DNA of 47,508 nt from Planctomycetaceae bacterium (GTDB lineage Bacteria > Planctomycetota > Planctomycetia > Planctomycetales > Planctomycetaceae): the NCBI GenBank assembly GCA_020850695.1, contig JADZEF010000395.1, forward strand, positions 1 through 47,508, given 5' to 3'. Position 1 is the stretch's first letter, and the number at the start of each line of letters is the position of its first letter. A program made the position numbers and the translations under genes. Positions 34,600-43,390 of this stretch are shown here, piece by piece. The notes under the pieces were generated by a model. The model did no database searches. It was given only the letters and a program-made list of their open reading frames with translations, and was not told where the DNA came from.

Positions 34600-36968
34600 C
34601 AGATCTCGTCTCCTGAGGCTATTCGCGCGAGGGCGATAGCCAACTGGCCGGCAGCCAATCCGCCGTCATTGGGAGGAATAACGCCCGGAAGACCAACAAT
34701 CCGCCCGGCCGCCCGAAGTCGTTCCGCCAGAAGCTCGGTCAGCCGTCGATTCTGAAAGACGCCCCCCGTCAGCACAACCGGCAGACCAGGGAACCGTTCG
34801 CACAGCCTGGCGACGCCATCCGCCAGGCCACGATGAAACCGCATCGCCATCCGCCCCGCAGCTTCTCCGCGATTCCGGTCGGCCGTTACTTCACGCAGCA
34901 TCGGCGACCAGTCGAGCGTCGGAACAGCGCCTCCTTCGATGTCGAACGGGTAGCGCCCCGGCTCGCGGCCATCGCAATGCGACTCCAACAGCATCGCCGG
35001 GCGGCCCTCTTCGTCGGCGTGCGTGCAGTCGAGGATGAGAGCTGCGGCGGCATCAAACAGTCGACCGGCGCTCGTCGTCTCGGGGGTGAATCCTGCGAAG
35101 CGAGGTCGACTCTCACGGCACATCGCGCCAATCCGCTCAGCCTCACGCGGGTCAATGCCGGACCAATGCGGGAACTCGGCGGACGTGGTCAACATGTCGG
35201 CTTCCGCAAGCAGTGCAACGGCCGCACGCCAGGGCTCGCGAATGGCGCGTTCACCCCCCGGCAGTCGAAATCGCCGCAGGTGAGCGGCGCGCCGATAACC
35301 GGTCGCCGTGCATCGCAGAATCTCGCCTCCCCAGACTGTCCCGTCGGTTCCGTAGCCGGTTCCATCAAAAGCGATACCCAGCACTTCGCGATCGAGCCAG
35401 CCATGCTCGCTCATCGCCGCGACCACGTGCGCATGATGGTGCTGCACGGCCAGCTTCGGCAGCGGACTTTCCGCGGCGAACCGGGTGGTGAAGTAGTCGG
35501 GATGCAGGTCGTGAACGAGAAACTGCGGTTCACAGCCGAGCAGCGCCGTCAACTCGCCGAGGTTTTCACGGAATCTTCGTCGGGTCGCGGGCGAATCGAG
35601 ATCGCCCAGATGAGGGCCGAGAATCGCCTGCCGGCCGTTGCTGACCGCGATCGCCGATTTCTGATGTCCGCCAAGAGCCACCACCCCAGGGTCAACTGCC
35701 GTTGACCCCTGGAATGGCCAAGGCGCCAGCGGCAGGGGAAGGGGGGCGAGCCCGCGGGCCAGTCGGAGCGTCACACGCCGGCCGGCGATCACCCGCACCA
35801 CGCTGTCATCGACTCGATGCTCGATATCGCGATCGTGATGAAGGAACGCGTCCACCGATTCGCCCAGGCACTCCTGCGCCTCGGCGATGTCGCACGTCAG
35901 CGGGTCGCCGCCGGAGTTGCCGCTGGTGGCGGCCAACGGGCGGCCCGCGTCCCGCAGCAGCAGGGCATGCAGCGGCGTCGTCGGCAACATCACGCCAACG
36001 TCCCGTAGTCCCGGATGAATCTGCTGAGACAGCCGCGCGTCGTCGCGCGCACGCAGAAGGACGATCGGGTTCGCCGCATCGAGGAGCGCCGCACGCTCCG
36101 CCGGTTCGACATCACCAATCCGTTCGGCCGCCGCCAGCGAGTCGACCATCACGGCGAGCGGCTTCGTCGGACGCGACTTCCGCGCTCGAAGCCGTGCGAC
36201 GGCGGAATCATTCGTCGCGTCGCAAAGGAGCTGATATCCCCCGAGGCCGCGGAGCGCAACAATTCCGCCCTCCTTCAGAATGGCGGCGGCCGCGGCCAGT
36301 GCTTCGGGTGCAGTATTCCCCGGCGAGCCCTCAAGTGGGTCTCCCCATGCAGGCCCTCGAACGGTCGGCTCGAGCCAGATCCGTGGACCGCATGCGGGGC
36401 AACAGATCGTCTGGGCGTGGAATCTCCGGTCCGCGGGGTCGTCATGTTCGGAACGGCAGGCATCGCACATCGGAAAGGCGGTCATCGAGGTGAACCGCCG
36501 CTCGTACGGCATTGCCGCGAGGATCGAGTAGCGCGGGCCGCAGACCGTGCAACTGGTGAATGGATATCGAAAGCGGCGATCGGTCGGTACGAAAAGCTCG
36601 CGAAGACAGTCGTCGCAGAGGACGCGGTCCTGCGGAACCGTGGCCGCCAAGCGAATTCCGTGACTCGGGCCCTTCGCGTCCTCCGTCACAACGAACGCCG
36701 TCCGGCCGAGGACATCAGCGGGTGCCCGGTCCAGTCGTTCCACGGACGCCACGGCAGGCAATGAATCAAGGAGATGATCGTCAAACCGTTCGAGCGAAGT
36801 TCGCAATCCTTCGACGATGACCGTCACGCCGGCGGCATCGTTCGAGACGTGTCCCGCCAGGCTCAACCTGGCGGCAAGCCGGGCGATCGCCGGGCGAACC
36901 CCCAGGCCCTGCACACGGCCGGAAAGTCGATACCGTCGCGCGACGATCGAATCGGCGTTATCCGGCAT
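34599..36968 (-). CDS. hypF: Carbamoyltransferase HypF
   Basis: 789 aa, normal length. HypF makes carbamoyl-AMP from carbamoyl phosphate and ATP and transfers the carbamoyl group to HypE. Domains in order: acylphosphatase-like (about 8-95, RVQGLGVRP), two zinc-finger blocks (about 107-185: CDDCLREL, SCTVCGPRYS, MCDACRSEHDDP, CCPACGPRI), YrdC-like (about 200-385, GGIVALRGLGGYQLLCDA) and a Kae1/TobZ-like C-terminal domain with HHHAHV (around 480) and GIAFDGTGYGTDG. The acylphosphatase motif reads VQGLGVRP instead of VQGVGFRP. Start ATG 36968 overlaps hypB by 11 bp. Confidence 0.95.
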   Translation of the reverse strand: MPDNADSIVARRYRLSGRVQGLGVRPAIARLAARLSLAGHVSNDAAGVTVIVEGLRTSLERFDDHLLDSLPAVASVERLDRAPADVLGRTAFVVTEDAKGPSHGIRLAATVPQDRVLCDDCLRELFVPTDRRFRYPFTSCTVCGPRYSILAAMPYERRFTSMTAFPMCDACRSEHDDPADRRFHAQTICCPACGPRIWLEPTVRGPAWGDPLEGSPGNTAPEALAAAAAILKEGGIVALRGLGGYQLLCDATNDSAVARLRARKSRPTKPLAVMVDSLAAAERIGDVEPAERAALLDAANPIVLLRARDDARLSQQIHPGLRDVGVMLPTTPLHALLLRDAGRPLAATSGNSGGDPLTCDIAEAQECLGESVDAFLHHDRDIEHRVDDSVVRVIAGRRVTLRLARGLAPLPLPLAPWPFQGSTAVDPGVVALGGHQKSAIAVSNGRQAILGPHLGDLDSPATRRRFRENLGELTALLGCEPQFLVHDLHPDYFTTRFAAESPLPKLAVQHHHAHVVAAMSEHGWLDREVLGIAFDGTGYGTDGTVWGGEILRCTATGYRRAAHLRRFRLPGGERAIREPWRAAVALLAEADMLTTSAEFPHWSGIDPREAERIGAMCRESRPRFAGFTPETTSAGRLFDAAAALILDCTHADEEGRPAMLLESHCDGREPGRYPFDIEGGAVPTLDWSPMLREVTADRNRGEAAGRMAMRFHRGLADGVARLCERFPGLPVVLTGGVFQNRRLTELLAERLRAAGRIVGLPGVIPPNDGGLAAGQLAIALARIASGDEI

Positions 36969-37635
36969 GGCACGACGTCCGCAAACGCCCCAGTTCCTCG
37001 TCGAGAAACGCGCACCACGCATCCACGCCATTCCCCTCGCGGCACGAGACGGGGATGGCTTTGATGTCCGGTTGAATTTTCCGAGCATCTTCGACCGCGG
37101 CGTTCACATCGAACGGAACGTAGGGGAGCAGGTCGAGCTTGTTGATGACCAGCGCCTGACTGGTGCGGAACATCTTGGGATACTTGGCGGGCTTGTCGTC
37201 TCCCTCGGTGACGCTCAGAACGACCACGCGGAGATGCTCAGCCAGATCATGAGAGGCCGGACAGACGAGATTGCCGACATTCTCAATGAACAGGAAATCG
37301 AGTTCGAGCGGACCGAGCGCTTCAAGCCCCCGCTGGACGAGCGGAAGTTCAAGATGGCAGGCCCCTCCCGTCGTCAGCTGCACGACGGGAGTCCACGGCG
37401 CCAGCCGCTGGGCGTCGCGATCGGTCGCGATATCCCCCACCAGCACCGCCATGCGTCGGGCTCCATTCCAATAGCGGGCCGTCGCTTCCAGCAGGCTCGT
37501 CTTGCCCGCCCCGGGTGACGAAAGGAGATTGACGACGAGCGTGCCGCGACGCCGAAAGCCGTCGCGCAGCTCGGCCGCGGCGCGGCGGGCGTCCGCCAGG
37601 ACTTCCGATCCAATGGGAACAGTGCGGACTGTCAT
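36958..37635 (-). CDS. hypB: Hydrogenase nickel incorporation GTPase HypB
   Basis: 225 aa from ATG 37635 (ATGA overlap with hypA). P-loop LLSSPGAGKTSLLE (about 37-50), the metal-linked GGACHLE (about 100), switch region DFLFIENVGNLVCPASHDLA, and NKLD for guanine recognition are all seen. HypB works with HypA to insert nickel. It has neither the N-terminal CxxCGC motif of the E. coli protein nor a His-rich storage stretch, so high-affinity nickel storage seems absent. The downstream hypF start lies inside its last codons. Confidence 0.95.
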   Translation of the reverse strand: MTVRTVPIGSEVLADARRAAAELRDGFRRRGTLVVNLLSSPGAGKTSLLEATARYWNGARRMAVLVGDIATDRDAQRLAPWTPVVQLTTGGACHLELPLVQRGLEALGPLELDFLFIENVGNLVCPASHDLAEHLRVVVLSVTEGDDKPAKYPKMFRTSQALVINKLDLLPYVPFDVNAAVEDARKIQPDIKAIPVSCREGNGVDAWCAFLDEELGRLRTSCHAG

Positions 37636-37991
37636 TCCGGAACGCTCTCTTCCTCGATCTCGATGCTCGCCAGCCGGACCGTGTCTCCCTCGACGATATC
37701 GAGGCTCGTCGAATGGCAACACGGACATTGAAAGCGAAGATCCTTGAGAATCACCACCCGCTCGCAGTCGCGGCATCGGGCCGTCAATGGGACATGCTCG
37801 ATCATCAGGACACAATCGGGCGAGATCGTTTCCGCTTTCAACTCATCAAACGCCGATTGGACCAGGATCGGTTCAACTCCCGCCAACTCGCCGACCTGGA
37901 GCCGGATGCTCCGAATGCGATGGGCTCGCTGCTCCCGGGCGATTCGTTCGACCTGCTTGAGAATCGTTGCGACGAGCGAGCGCTCATGCAC
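37632..37991 (-). CDS. hypA: Hydrogenase nickel metallochaperone HypA
   Basis: 119 aa from a GTG start. The N-terminus MHERSL carries the nickel-binding His2 (normally MHE). The zinc site is CRDC and CPCC (ARCRDCERVV, FQCPCCHSTSL), about residues 72-95. It hands nickel to the large subunit together with HypB. It overlaps the protease gene upstream by 8 bp and hypB downstream by 4 bp. Confidence 0.95.
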   Translation of the reverse strand: MHERSLVATILKQVERIAREQRAHRIRSIRLQVGELAGVEPILVQSAFDELKAETISPDCVLMIEHVPLTARCRDCERVVILKDLRFQCPCCHSTSLDIVEGDTVRLASIEIEEESVPE

Positions 37992-38436
37992 GGCCGACCT
38001 CGCTGCGCAGTTCGGCGACGACCTTTTCCACTGAAGCCGCAGCCGCCTCTGAAAGACCCTCCCCGCAACGGCACGCGCCGATCTCGATTCCGATGATCTC
38101 GACCCGAGACGGCAACGTCCCCAATCGCGTTGCGGTCTGAAGGACTTCCGCCAATCCGAGATCGTGGCTTCCCGCCCCCCTCAGCGCGGTCAGCGGCACT
38201 GCCGGCCAGCGCCAGCGCACGATCGAGCCGGGCGCTCCCGCGCCGCGGCAGGCATCGATGACGATCAGCCGGTCGACGCCTTCAAGCCAGTCGAACAGGT
38301 CGACCGCCGTGGACGCCTTGCGGATGATCCAGTCGGGTCGGCTGGATTCCAGCTCCTCGGCGACCGTCCAGGCGACACGATCATCGCCGTGAGGGCTGCC
38401 GAGTCCGACGAGCAACTGCTGGGAAACCGCACACAT
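37984..38436 (-). CDS. Hydrogenase maturation protease (HyaD/HycI family)
   Basis: 150 aa. The nickel-sensing endopeptidase trims the large-subunit C-terminus once nickel is in place. Family motifs are VGLGSPHGDDRVAWTVAEEL (residues 10-29), DRLIVIDACRGAGAPGS (about 55-71) and SHDLGLAEVL (about 90-99), giving the two acidic and one His metal ligands. The gene lies directly after the hydrogenase large-subunit gene (22 bp), whose C-terminus has a cleavable extension, so this is its likely substrate. Confidence 0.9.
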   Translation of the reverse strand: MCAVSQQLLVGLGSPHGDDRVAWTVAEELESSRPDWIIRKASTAVDLFDWLEGVDRLIVIDACRGAGAPGSIVRWRWPAVPLTALRGAGSHDLGLAEVLQTATRLGTLPSRVEIIGIEIGACRCGEGLSEAAAASVEKVVAELRSEVGRA

Positions 38437-38458
38437 CCGAAACCCTCGCGGGTCAAAC

Positions 38459-39808
38459 TCAGGGAGTTGGCGTGACGTTCGACGGCGATGCGATCGGATC
38501 GAGAGACCTTTCCCCGCGATCGATGTGAATCTTCAAAAAGTGCGTCGAGCAACTGATGCACGGGTCGTAGCTGCGGACGAGCCGCTCGCACTGCCGGCCC
38601 AGATTGTCGTCTGTTTCGGCGAGGATCGTGGGGATGAGATGCCTCAGGTCCTCCTCGATCTGGCGCTGGTTCTGCGACGTGGGAGGAACGATGGTGGCGA
38701 ATGCGATCTTCCCTTGTTCGTCAATTCGATACCGATGATAGAGCATGCCGCGCGGCGCTTCGGTCGCCGCAGCGCCTTCTCCCGCCCGCGGCTTGTAAGT
38801 GACGCGAGAGGTGCGGGGCGGAGCATAGTTCGTGAGGATCTGCAGGGCCTCCTCATAGGCGTGAATCAGTTCGAGGCCGCGGGCGATGAGGCTTTTGTAG
38901 GGATTGCGACAGGAGGGCTCGAAGGCGATCTCGTCGGCGACGCGTCGTGCGGTCGGCGAGAGACGGTCGCGGTTGAGGGTGACGCGGGCGAGGGGTCCGA
39001 CGAGATAGGAGCTTCCGTCGCGGCGTCGTGCGGCGTGCAGGGCCGTGGAATGGGGAACATGAATTTCTTCGAACTCGGTTTCGAAGTCGCTCGCCGGGAG
39101 GGACAGCCCGCTGTTCGAGACGATGCGTCCCTCGTTCATCGGATATTCGTCGGGATGCGACAGCGCGATCATCTCATAGGGGCGTTCGAAGTGAGGATAC
39201 GGGAAGCCTGCGATCCAGCGCGTCGTTTCGGCCGCCGCCTGGACGCCCCACTCGAAATCGGGAATGAGTGCGGCAAGCTCGTCCCGCTTCGGGCACCGAT
39301 AGAAGCCGCCGACCGCCACATTGATGGGATGAATGGCTCGCCCGCCCAGCGTTTCGAGAAGCTGATTGCCGTGCTTCTTCAGACGCAATCCGCGGCCTAA
39401 CTCGGTGGGATAGTCGCGGGCCATTTCAAGCCCGCTGTCGTAGCCGAGAAAGTCGGGAGCATGCAGCAGGTGCATATGGAGCGCGTGGCTCTCGATCCAT
39501 TCGCCGCAATAAAGCAACCGCCGCAGCTGCCGAATCTCCGATGGAACAGTAACGCCCAGTGCGGCTTCGAGCGCGTGCACCGAGGTCATCATGTAGGCCA
39601 CGGGACAGATCCCGCAGATCCGCGCGGTGATGTCGGGAACTTCTTCGAGCGGTCGCCCGCACAGAAACGCTTCGAAGAAACGGGGCGGCTCGTAGATCCG
39701 GAGCTTGAGCTCCTCGATCCGGTCTCCCTCGAGGCGGATGTCGAGCGCCCCTTCCCCTTCCACGCGGGCCAGCGCTTCAATCCGGATTGTTCTCGTTTCG
39801 CTCGCCAT
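38459..39808 (-). CDS. hyhL: [NiFe] hydrogenase group 3b, large (alpha) subunit
   Basis: 449 aa from ATG 39808. It holds the NiFe site: N-terminal motif RICGICPVAY (about 62-71) and C-terminal DPCISCSTH. Processing after that His would remove the 26-residue tail FLKIHIDRG... ending SNVTPTP. RIEALARVEGEGALDI at the N-terminus matches soluble group 3 enzymes. With the beta, gamma and delta genes upstream it forms an NADP-linked cytosolic hydrogenase that can oxidise H2 or release H2 as electron overflow. The frame is open further upstream; ATG 39925, overlapping the small subunit, would add 39 residues that look non-coding. Confidence 0.94.
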   Translation of the reverse strand: MASETRTIRIEALARVEGEGALDIRLEGDRIEELKLRIYEPPRFFEAFLCGRPLEEVPDITARICGICPVAYMMTSVHALEAALGVTVPSEIRQLRRLLYCGEWIESHALHMHLLHAPDFLGYDSGLEMARDYPTELGRGLRLKKHGNQLLETLGGRAIHPINVAVGGFYRCPKRDELAALIPDFEWGVQAAAETTRWIAGFPYPHFERPYEMIALSHPDEYPMNEGRIVSNSGLSLPASDFETEFEEIHVPHSTALHAARRRDGSSYLVGPLARVTLNRDRLSPTARRVADEIAFEPSCRNPYKSLIARGLELIHAYEEALQILTNYAPPRTSRVTYKPRAGEGAAATEAPRGMLYHRYRIDEQGKIAFATIVPPTSQNQRQIEEDLRHLIPTILAETDDNLGRQCERLVRSYDPCISCSTHFLKIHIDRGERSLDPIASPSNVTPTP

Positions 39809-39914
39809 CGCTTTGGTTTCAGCCCAGGGATTACTTTGTCCGCCGTGCCGCGTCGGTCTTTGCCTGCCTGTTACCCGCCGAACTTCCATCGGAAGGACGC
39901 GGTCCGTCGACGTC

Positions 39915-40739
39915 TCATTTGTCATTCCCTCCGACCTGATCTGACGAATGGCTCGTTGCCGCCATCCGTTCGAGTCTTTCACTCTCGCTGCGGAACGAGG
40001 GGGCGTAGCCGTTGAAGTTCCGCATCAGGGGGACGAGCTGCTGCGGGGCGTGGCCATGCTGCATCCACCAGTCGTTGAGGCTGGAGGGATTGGCCTGCGC
40101 AGCGGGCCCGTAGCATCCATAGCAACCGCGATCGAAGTGCGGGCAGAGAGCCCCGCACCCCGCATGCGTCACGGGGCCGATGCACGGAATTCCCTGGGCG
40201 ACCGTGACGCACACCGTTCCGCGGCGCTTGCAGTCCAGGCACACGCTGTGATTCGGCGTTCTTGGCGTCCGGCCGGCGATCAACGACGACAGGACTTCGA
40301 CCAGTTGATGGTGATTGATGGGACAACCGCGCAGCTCGAAATCGACCTTCACATGATCGGCGATGGCGGTCGACGTCGAGAGCGTCCGGATGTATTCAGG
40401 ACGCGCATAGACCGCACGCAGGTACTCTTCACTGCTCGCCCAGTTGCGGAGCGCCTGGATTCCGCCCGACGTGGCGCACGCGCCGATGGTCATCAGGAAC
40501 TTCGACTGGCGGCGGACCTCCTGGATCCGCTCGGCGTCGTGGGGAGTGGTGATGGAACCTTCAACGAGCGTGACGTCATAAGGCCCTGGAAGCACGCGGC
40601 TGCTGGCTTCGAGGAAGTAGGCGATCTCCACCGCTCCGGCGATGGCCAGCAGTTCGTCCTCGGCGTCCAGAAGAGAGAGCTGGCATCCGTCGCAGGAGGC
40701 GAACTTGAAGACCGCGAGGCGAGGCTTTCCGGACATCAC
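39915..40739 (-). CDS. hyhS: [NiFe] hydrogenase group 3b, small (delta) subunit
   Basis: 274 aa, NADH-ubiquinone oxidoreductase 20-kDa-like fold. FASCDGCQLSLLDAED (about 13-28) supplies proximal-cluster cysteines, with GACATSGG (about 87-94), ELRGCPINHHQLVEVL, and a C-terminal cysteine set (SVCLDCKRRGTVC, PCIGPVTHAGCGALCP, CYGCYG) for two more Fe-S clusters. No Tat signal, as expected for a cytosolic group 3 enzyme. The start overlaps the gamma-subunit stop by ATGA; the second codon is also ATG. It feeds electrons between the large subunit and the FAD/Fe-S subunits. Confidence 0.94.
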   Translation of the reverse strand: MMSGKPRLAVFKFASCDGCQLSLLDAEDELLAIAGAVEIAYFLEASSRVLPGPYDVTLVEGSITTPHDAERIQEVRRQSKFLMTIGACATSGGIQALRNWASSEEYLRAVYARPEYIRTLSTSTAIADHVKVDFELRGCPINHHQLVEVLSSLIAGRTPRTPNHSVCLDCKRRGTVCVTVAQGIPCIGPVTHAGCGALCPHFDRGCYGCYGPAAQANPSSLNDWWMQHGHAPQQLVPLMRNFNGYAPSFRSESERLERMAATSHSSDQVGGNDK

Positions 40740-41584
40740 AGCCCCTCCACGTTCAGGAATGGGGCGATGCGGTCATAGCGGAAGACCGGACCTTCCCTAC
40801 AGACAAAGTTCGGCCCCCATTGGCAATGACCGCACAGGCCGACGGCACACTGCATGTTCCGCTCGGCCGAAAGCCAGAGGTTCTCCGCCGGGATGCCGCG
40901 ATCGAGCGCCGTCAAAGCGCAGAACCGCATCATGATCTCGGGACCGCACATAAAGACCGTCGTTTGTTGCGGGTCGGGAAGCGTGAGACGATCGAGCAGC
41001 AGCGTGACGACGCCGACCGCCCCTTTCCATTGGCCATCGGCCCGGTCGACCGTCGTGAGGACCTTCATTCCACCGCGTTCCCACTCGGCCCTTTCGGCAG
41101 GATAGAGCAAGGTGTCCGGCGACCGCGCCCCGCACAAAAGCGTCAGCGACTCATATCGGTCGCGCTGGGCCAGGAGCGCGAGGATGGCCGGACGAAGCGG
41201 CGCCAGCCCGATGCCGCCGGCGATGAGAATGACGTGCGACCCGACGGCCTGCTCCAGCGGCCACGACGTTCCGTACGGGCCGCGAAGCCCGATCACGCTC
41301 CCGTGCGTCTGCCGGAACAGGAGCCTCGTGACGTTGCCTGCCGCACGAATCGTATGATCGAGCGGGCCAGCCCCATTCGGATCGGCGCTCAGTGAGATCG
41401 CCACTTCGCCCGCTCCGGGAACCCAGAGCATGTTGAACTGCCCGGGTTCGAATCGATAGGACGCGGCGAGTTCCTCGGATTGCAGGCGAAGCCGGAACGT
41501 GGCGACGCCGGCCACCTCCAAAGTGATCGACTCGATCACCGCCGGATGCGATTGCCACGGGTTGATGCCGGTCTGCAAAGTCAT
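40736..41584 (-). CDS. hyhG: Group 3b hydrogenase gamma subunit (FAD/NAD(P)-binding)
   Basis: 282 aa. FAD-binding ferredoxin-reductase-type domain with RFEPGQFNMLWVPGAGE, SLSADPNG, GLRGPYGTSWPL, and the NAD(P)-binding HVILIAGGIGLAPLRP. The C-terminal [2Fe-2S] site is CAVGLCGHCQWG followed by FVCREGPVF, as in PyrK and HydG of sulfhydrogenases. It moves electrons between NADP(H) and the Fe-S chain. The gene starts 4 bp after the beta-subunit stop and overlaps the small subunit by 4 bp. Confidence 0.94.
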   Translation of the reverse strand: MTLQTGINPWQSHPAVIESITLEVAGVATFRLRLQSEELAASYRFEPGQFNMLWVPGAGEVAISLSADPNGAGPLDHTIRAAGNVTRLLFRQTHGSVIGLRGPYGTSWPLEQAVGSHVILIAGGIGLAPLRPAILALLAQRDRYESLTLLCGARSPDTLLYPAERAEWERGGMKVLTTVDRADGQWKGAVGVVTLLLDRLTLPDPQQTTVFMCGPEIMMRFCALTALDRGIPAENLWLSAERNMQCAVGLCGHCQWGPNFVCREGPVFRYDRIAPFLNVEGL

Positions 41585-41588
41585 GGAT

Positions 41589-42737
41589 TCAGGTTGCTGC
41601 CGGAGACACGGGAGGGCGTTGAAGTCCGTCGGACGATCGAATCGCTGCCACTTCTTCCGTCAGATCAATTCCTACAGGACACCAGGTGATGCAGCGCCCG
41701 CATCCCACGCAGCCGGAGACGTCGAACTGATCGAACCAGGACGCGAGCTTGTGCGTGAGCCATTGCCGGTAACGCGAGCGGACGTCGTTGCGGACGGGGC
41801 CGCCGTTCATATAGCTGAAGTCGAGATTGAAACAGGAATCCCACTGCCGTTCGCGCCGCGCCTGGTCTCCCGTCAGATCGGAAACGTCTCGCACCGAGTG
41901 GCAGAAGCAGGTGGGACAGACCATCGTGCAGTTAGTGCACGAGAGGCAGCGCTGGGCCACGTCGCTCCACCGGGGGTGCTCGAGGTTCTGCAGGAGCAGG
42001 TCTCGGATGCCGGTTGTGTCCATCCTTCGCTGGATCTGGTCGACGGCGTTCTGTCTTCGGGCCTCGGCTTCACGAGTATGATCTTCCGCAGCTTCAACGA
42101 GCGGGAGGCGGGCGGCGAGCGCTTCACCGGCCGGCGAACCGACCTCCACGAGAAACCCGGCCGGCAGCTCGGTCAGGGCCAGGTCGAAGCCCCTGGTGCA
42201 GCGCGGCCCCGTGCCCATCGAGGTGCAGAAACAGGTGCTGGCCGCCTGAGTGCAGTTGACGGCGATGATGAAGGCCTGGTCGCGGCGGGCCTTGTAGACG
42301 GGATCGACATAGGGACCATGCAGGAACGTCCGGTCCTGAACGGCGATGGCGGCGAGTTCACAGGCCCGCACCCCCAGAAACGCGTACTTCGGCGGATCGT
42401 TCTTTCCGTCCGAAATCGACCAGCCGTCGGGCGTGCGCTCCGCGGTCGACACTGTGACCAATGGCGGGAACAGGTACTTCTTCCAGGAATGCGGGCCGAC
42501 CGTAAATCCGAAGTACGCGTCGTCGGTTCGCCGTTCGAGCCGATATTGCCCCGGCCCTTGCGTCTCGGTCCATCCTTTCGGCAGGTCATCCGTCGACCGG
42601 ATTTCCGAGTAGACGATCGCCCCCTGATCGACGGTGGGGCCGACGACTTCGTAGCCGTCGGCGCGCAACGTCTCGATCAGCCTCGACAGTTCGCCGCGAG
42701 GCAGGAACCAAGTGGTTTGGAGCGGCAGGTTCGTCAT
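41589..42737 (-). CDS. hyhB: Group 3b hydrogenase beta subunit (4Fe-4S)
   Basis: 382 aa. The protein has an AsrA/HydB-like N-terminal domain ([12 protein letters not shown], and cysteines in [12 protein letters not shown]) and two C-terminal [4Fe-4S] motifs, [14 protein letters not shown] (about 268-281) and [16 protein letters not shown] (about 345-360). It is the first structural gene of the beta-gamma-delta-alpha order that defines group 3b (Pyrococcus hydBGDA). It overlaps the cyclic-nucleotide-binding gene by 4 bp. It probably wires the gamma subunit to the hydrogenase module. Confidence 0.94.
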   Translation of the reverse strand: MTNLPLQTTWFLPRGELSRLIETLRADGYEVVGPTVDQGAIVYSEIRSTDDLPKGWTETQGPGQYRLERRTDDAYFGFTVGPHSWKKYLFPPLVTVSTAERTPDGWSISDGKNDPPKYAFLGVRACELAAIAVQDRTFLHGPYVDPVYKARRDQAFIIAVNCTQAASTCFCTSMGTGPRCTRGFDLALTELPAGFLVEVGSPAGEALAARLPLVEAAEDHTREAEARRQNAVDQIQRRMDTTGIRDLLLQNLEHPRWSDVAQRCLSCTNCTMVCPTCFCHSVRDVSDLTGDQARRERQWDSCFNLDFSYMNGGPVRNDVRSRYRQWLTHKLASWFDQFDVSGCVGCGRCITWCPVGIDLTEEVAAIRSSDGLQRPPVSPAAT

Positions 42738-43213
42738 GGCGTCCAGGAATCGGTGGCCTCGGCGAAGACATCGAGCAGTTGCAGTCGCGTCGCCAGCAGT
42801 CGGCGCGAGAGGGCGACGGACAGCTGGCGATAGAAGAAATATCCGATCTCATGATCCTGATCGCACAACGCGAGAAGATCCGTGGCCGGGAAGCGAAACG
42901 TGCGCACCTCGTCCATGGCGACCGCCGCGGCCGTCATCGGACGTTCGCCCCGCGCGGCCGACCATCCCAGGAGGTCGCCGGGACCCAGCGTCAGAATCGG
43001 GACTCGACGCCGCCCGGGCACATTCATATCCAGGGAGACATGACCCCATTCGAGAACGAAAATGTCCGACGCGATTTCGCCTTCGCGAAAGATAATGCTC
43101 CCCGCAGGATACTCCACCTCGACCGCCAGGTCGGCAAGGCGATGGAGCACATGCGGCGGCATGCCTTCGAAAAACCGGGTTTGAGAGAGTCGGTCGGCGA
43201 GAATCTGGCTCAT
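42734..43213 (-). CDS. Cyclic-nucleotide-binding domain protein without HTH, first gene of the hydrogenase operon
   Basis: 159 aa from ATG 43213 with GGAG nine bases upstream (frame open to 43300). A single CAP_ED fold: FFEGMPPHVLHRLADLAVEV, PAGSIIFREGEIASDIFVLE, then the phosphate-binding-cassette region GDLLGWSAARGERPMTAAAV, then a C-helix. The protein ends without a DNA-binding domain, so it is not a Crp/Fnr transcription factor. Coupled to hyhB by a 4-bp overlap, it may be an allosteric or accessory subunit of the hydrogenase. Similar genes precede group 3b hydrogenases in other bacteria (from memory, not checked). Confidence 0.88.
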   Translation of the reverse strand: MSQILADRLSQTRFFEGMPPHVLHRLADLAVEVEYPAGSIIFREGEIASDIFVLEWGHVSLDMNVPGRRRVPILTLGPGDLLGWSAARGERPMTAAAVAMDEVRTFRFPATDLLALCDQDHEIGYFFYRQLSVALSRRLLATRLQLLDVFAEATDSWTP

Positions 43214-43390
43214 GACTCGAACTCCGGCGGGAAGGAGCGACTTCAGTCGCGCGGCGTTCATGGTATCGTGCATTCGCTGACGGCTTGCAAGACGTGGCAT
43301 GGCGCCAACTTGCCGTCTTTGCTGTGTCGCCGTTCGCCATGCCGGATCTCACCATTGGTTTTCTGCCGTCGGAAATTCTGAAAGCAATCG

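Noticed and set aside
42734..43213. Crp/Fnr transcription factor
   Set aside because: The protein ends after the cyclic-nucleotide-binding fold; no helix-turn-helix follows.
43261..43330. Sigma-54 promoter before the metal ATPase (TGGCAT...TTGC)
   Set aside because: The spacing between GG and GC is 15 bases instead of 10, so it does not fit the -24/-12 consensus.
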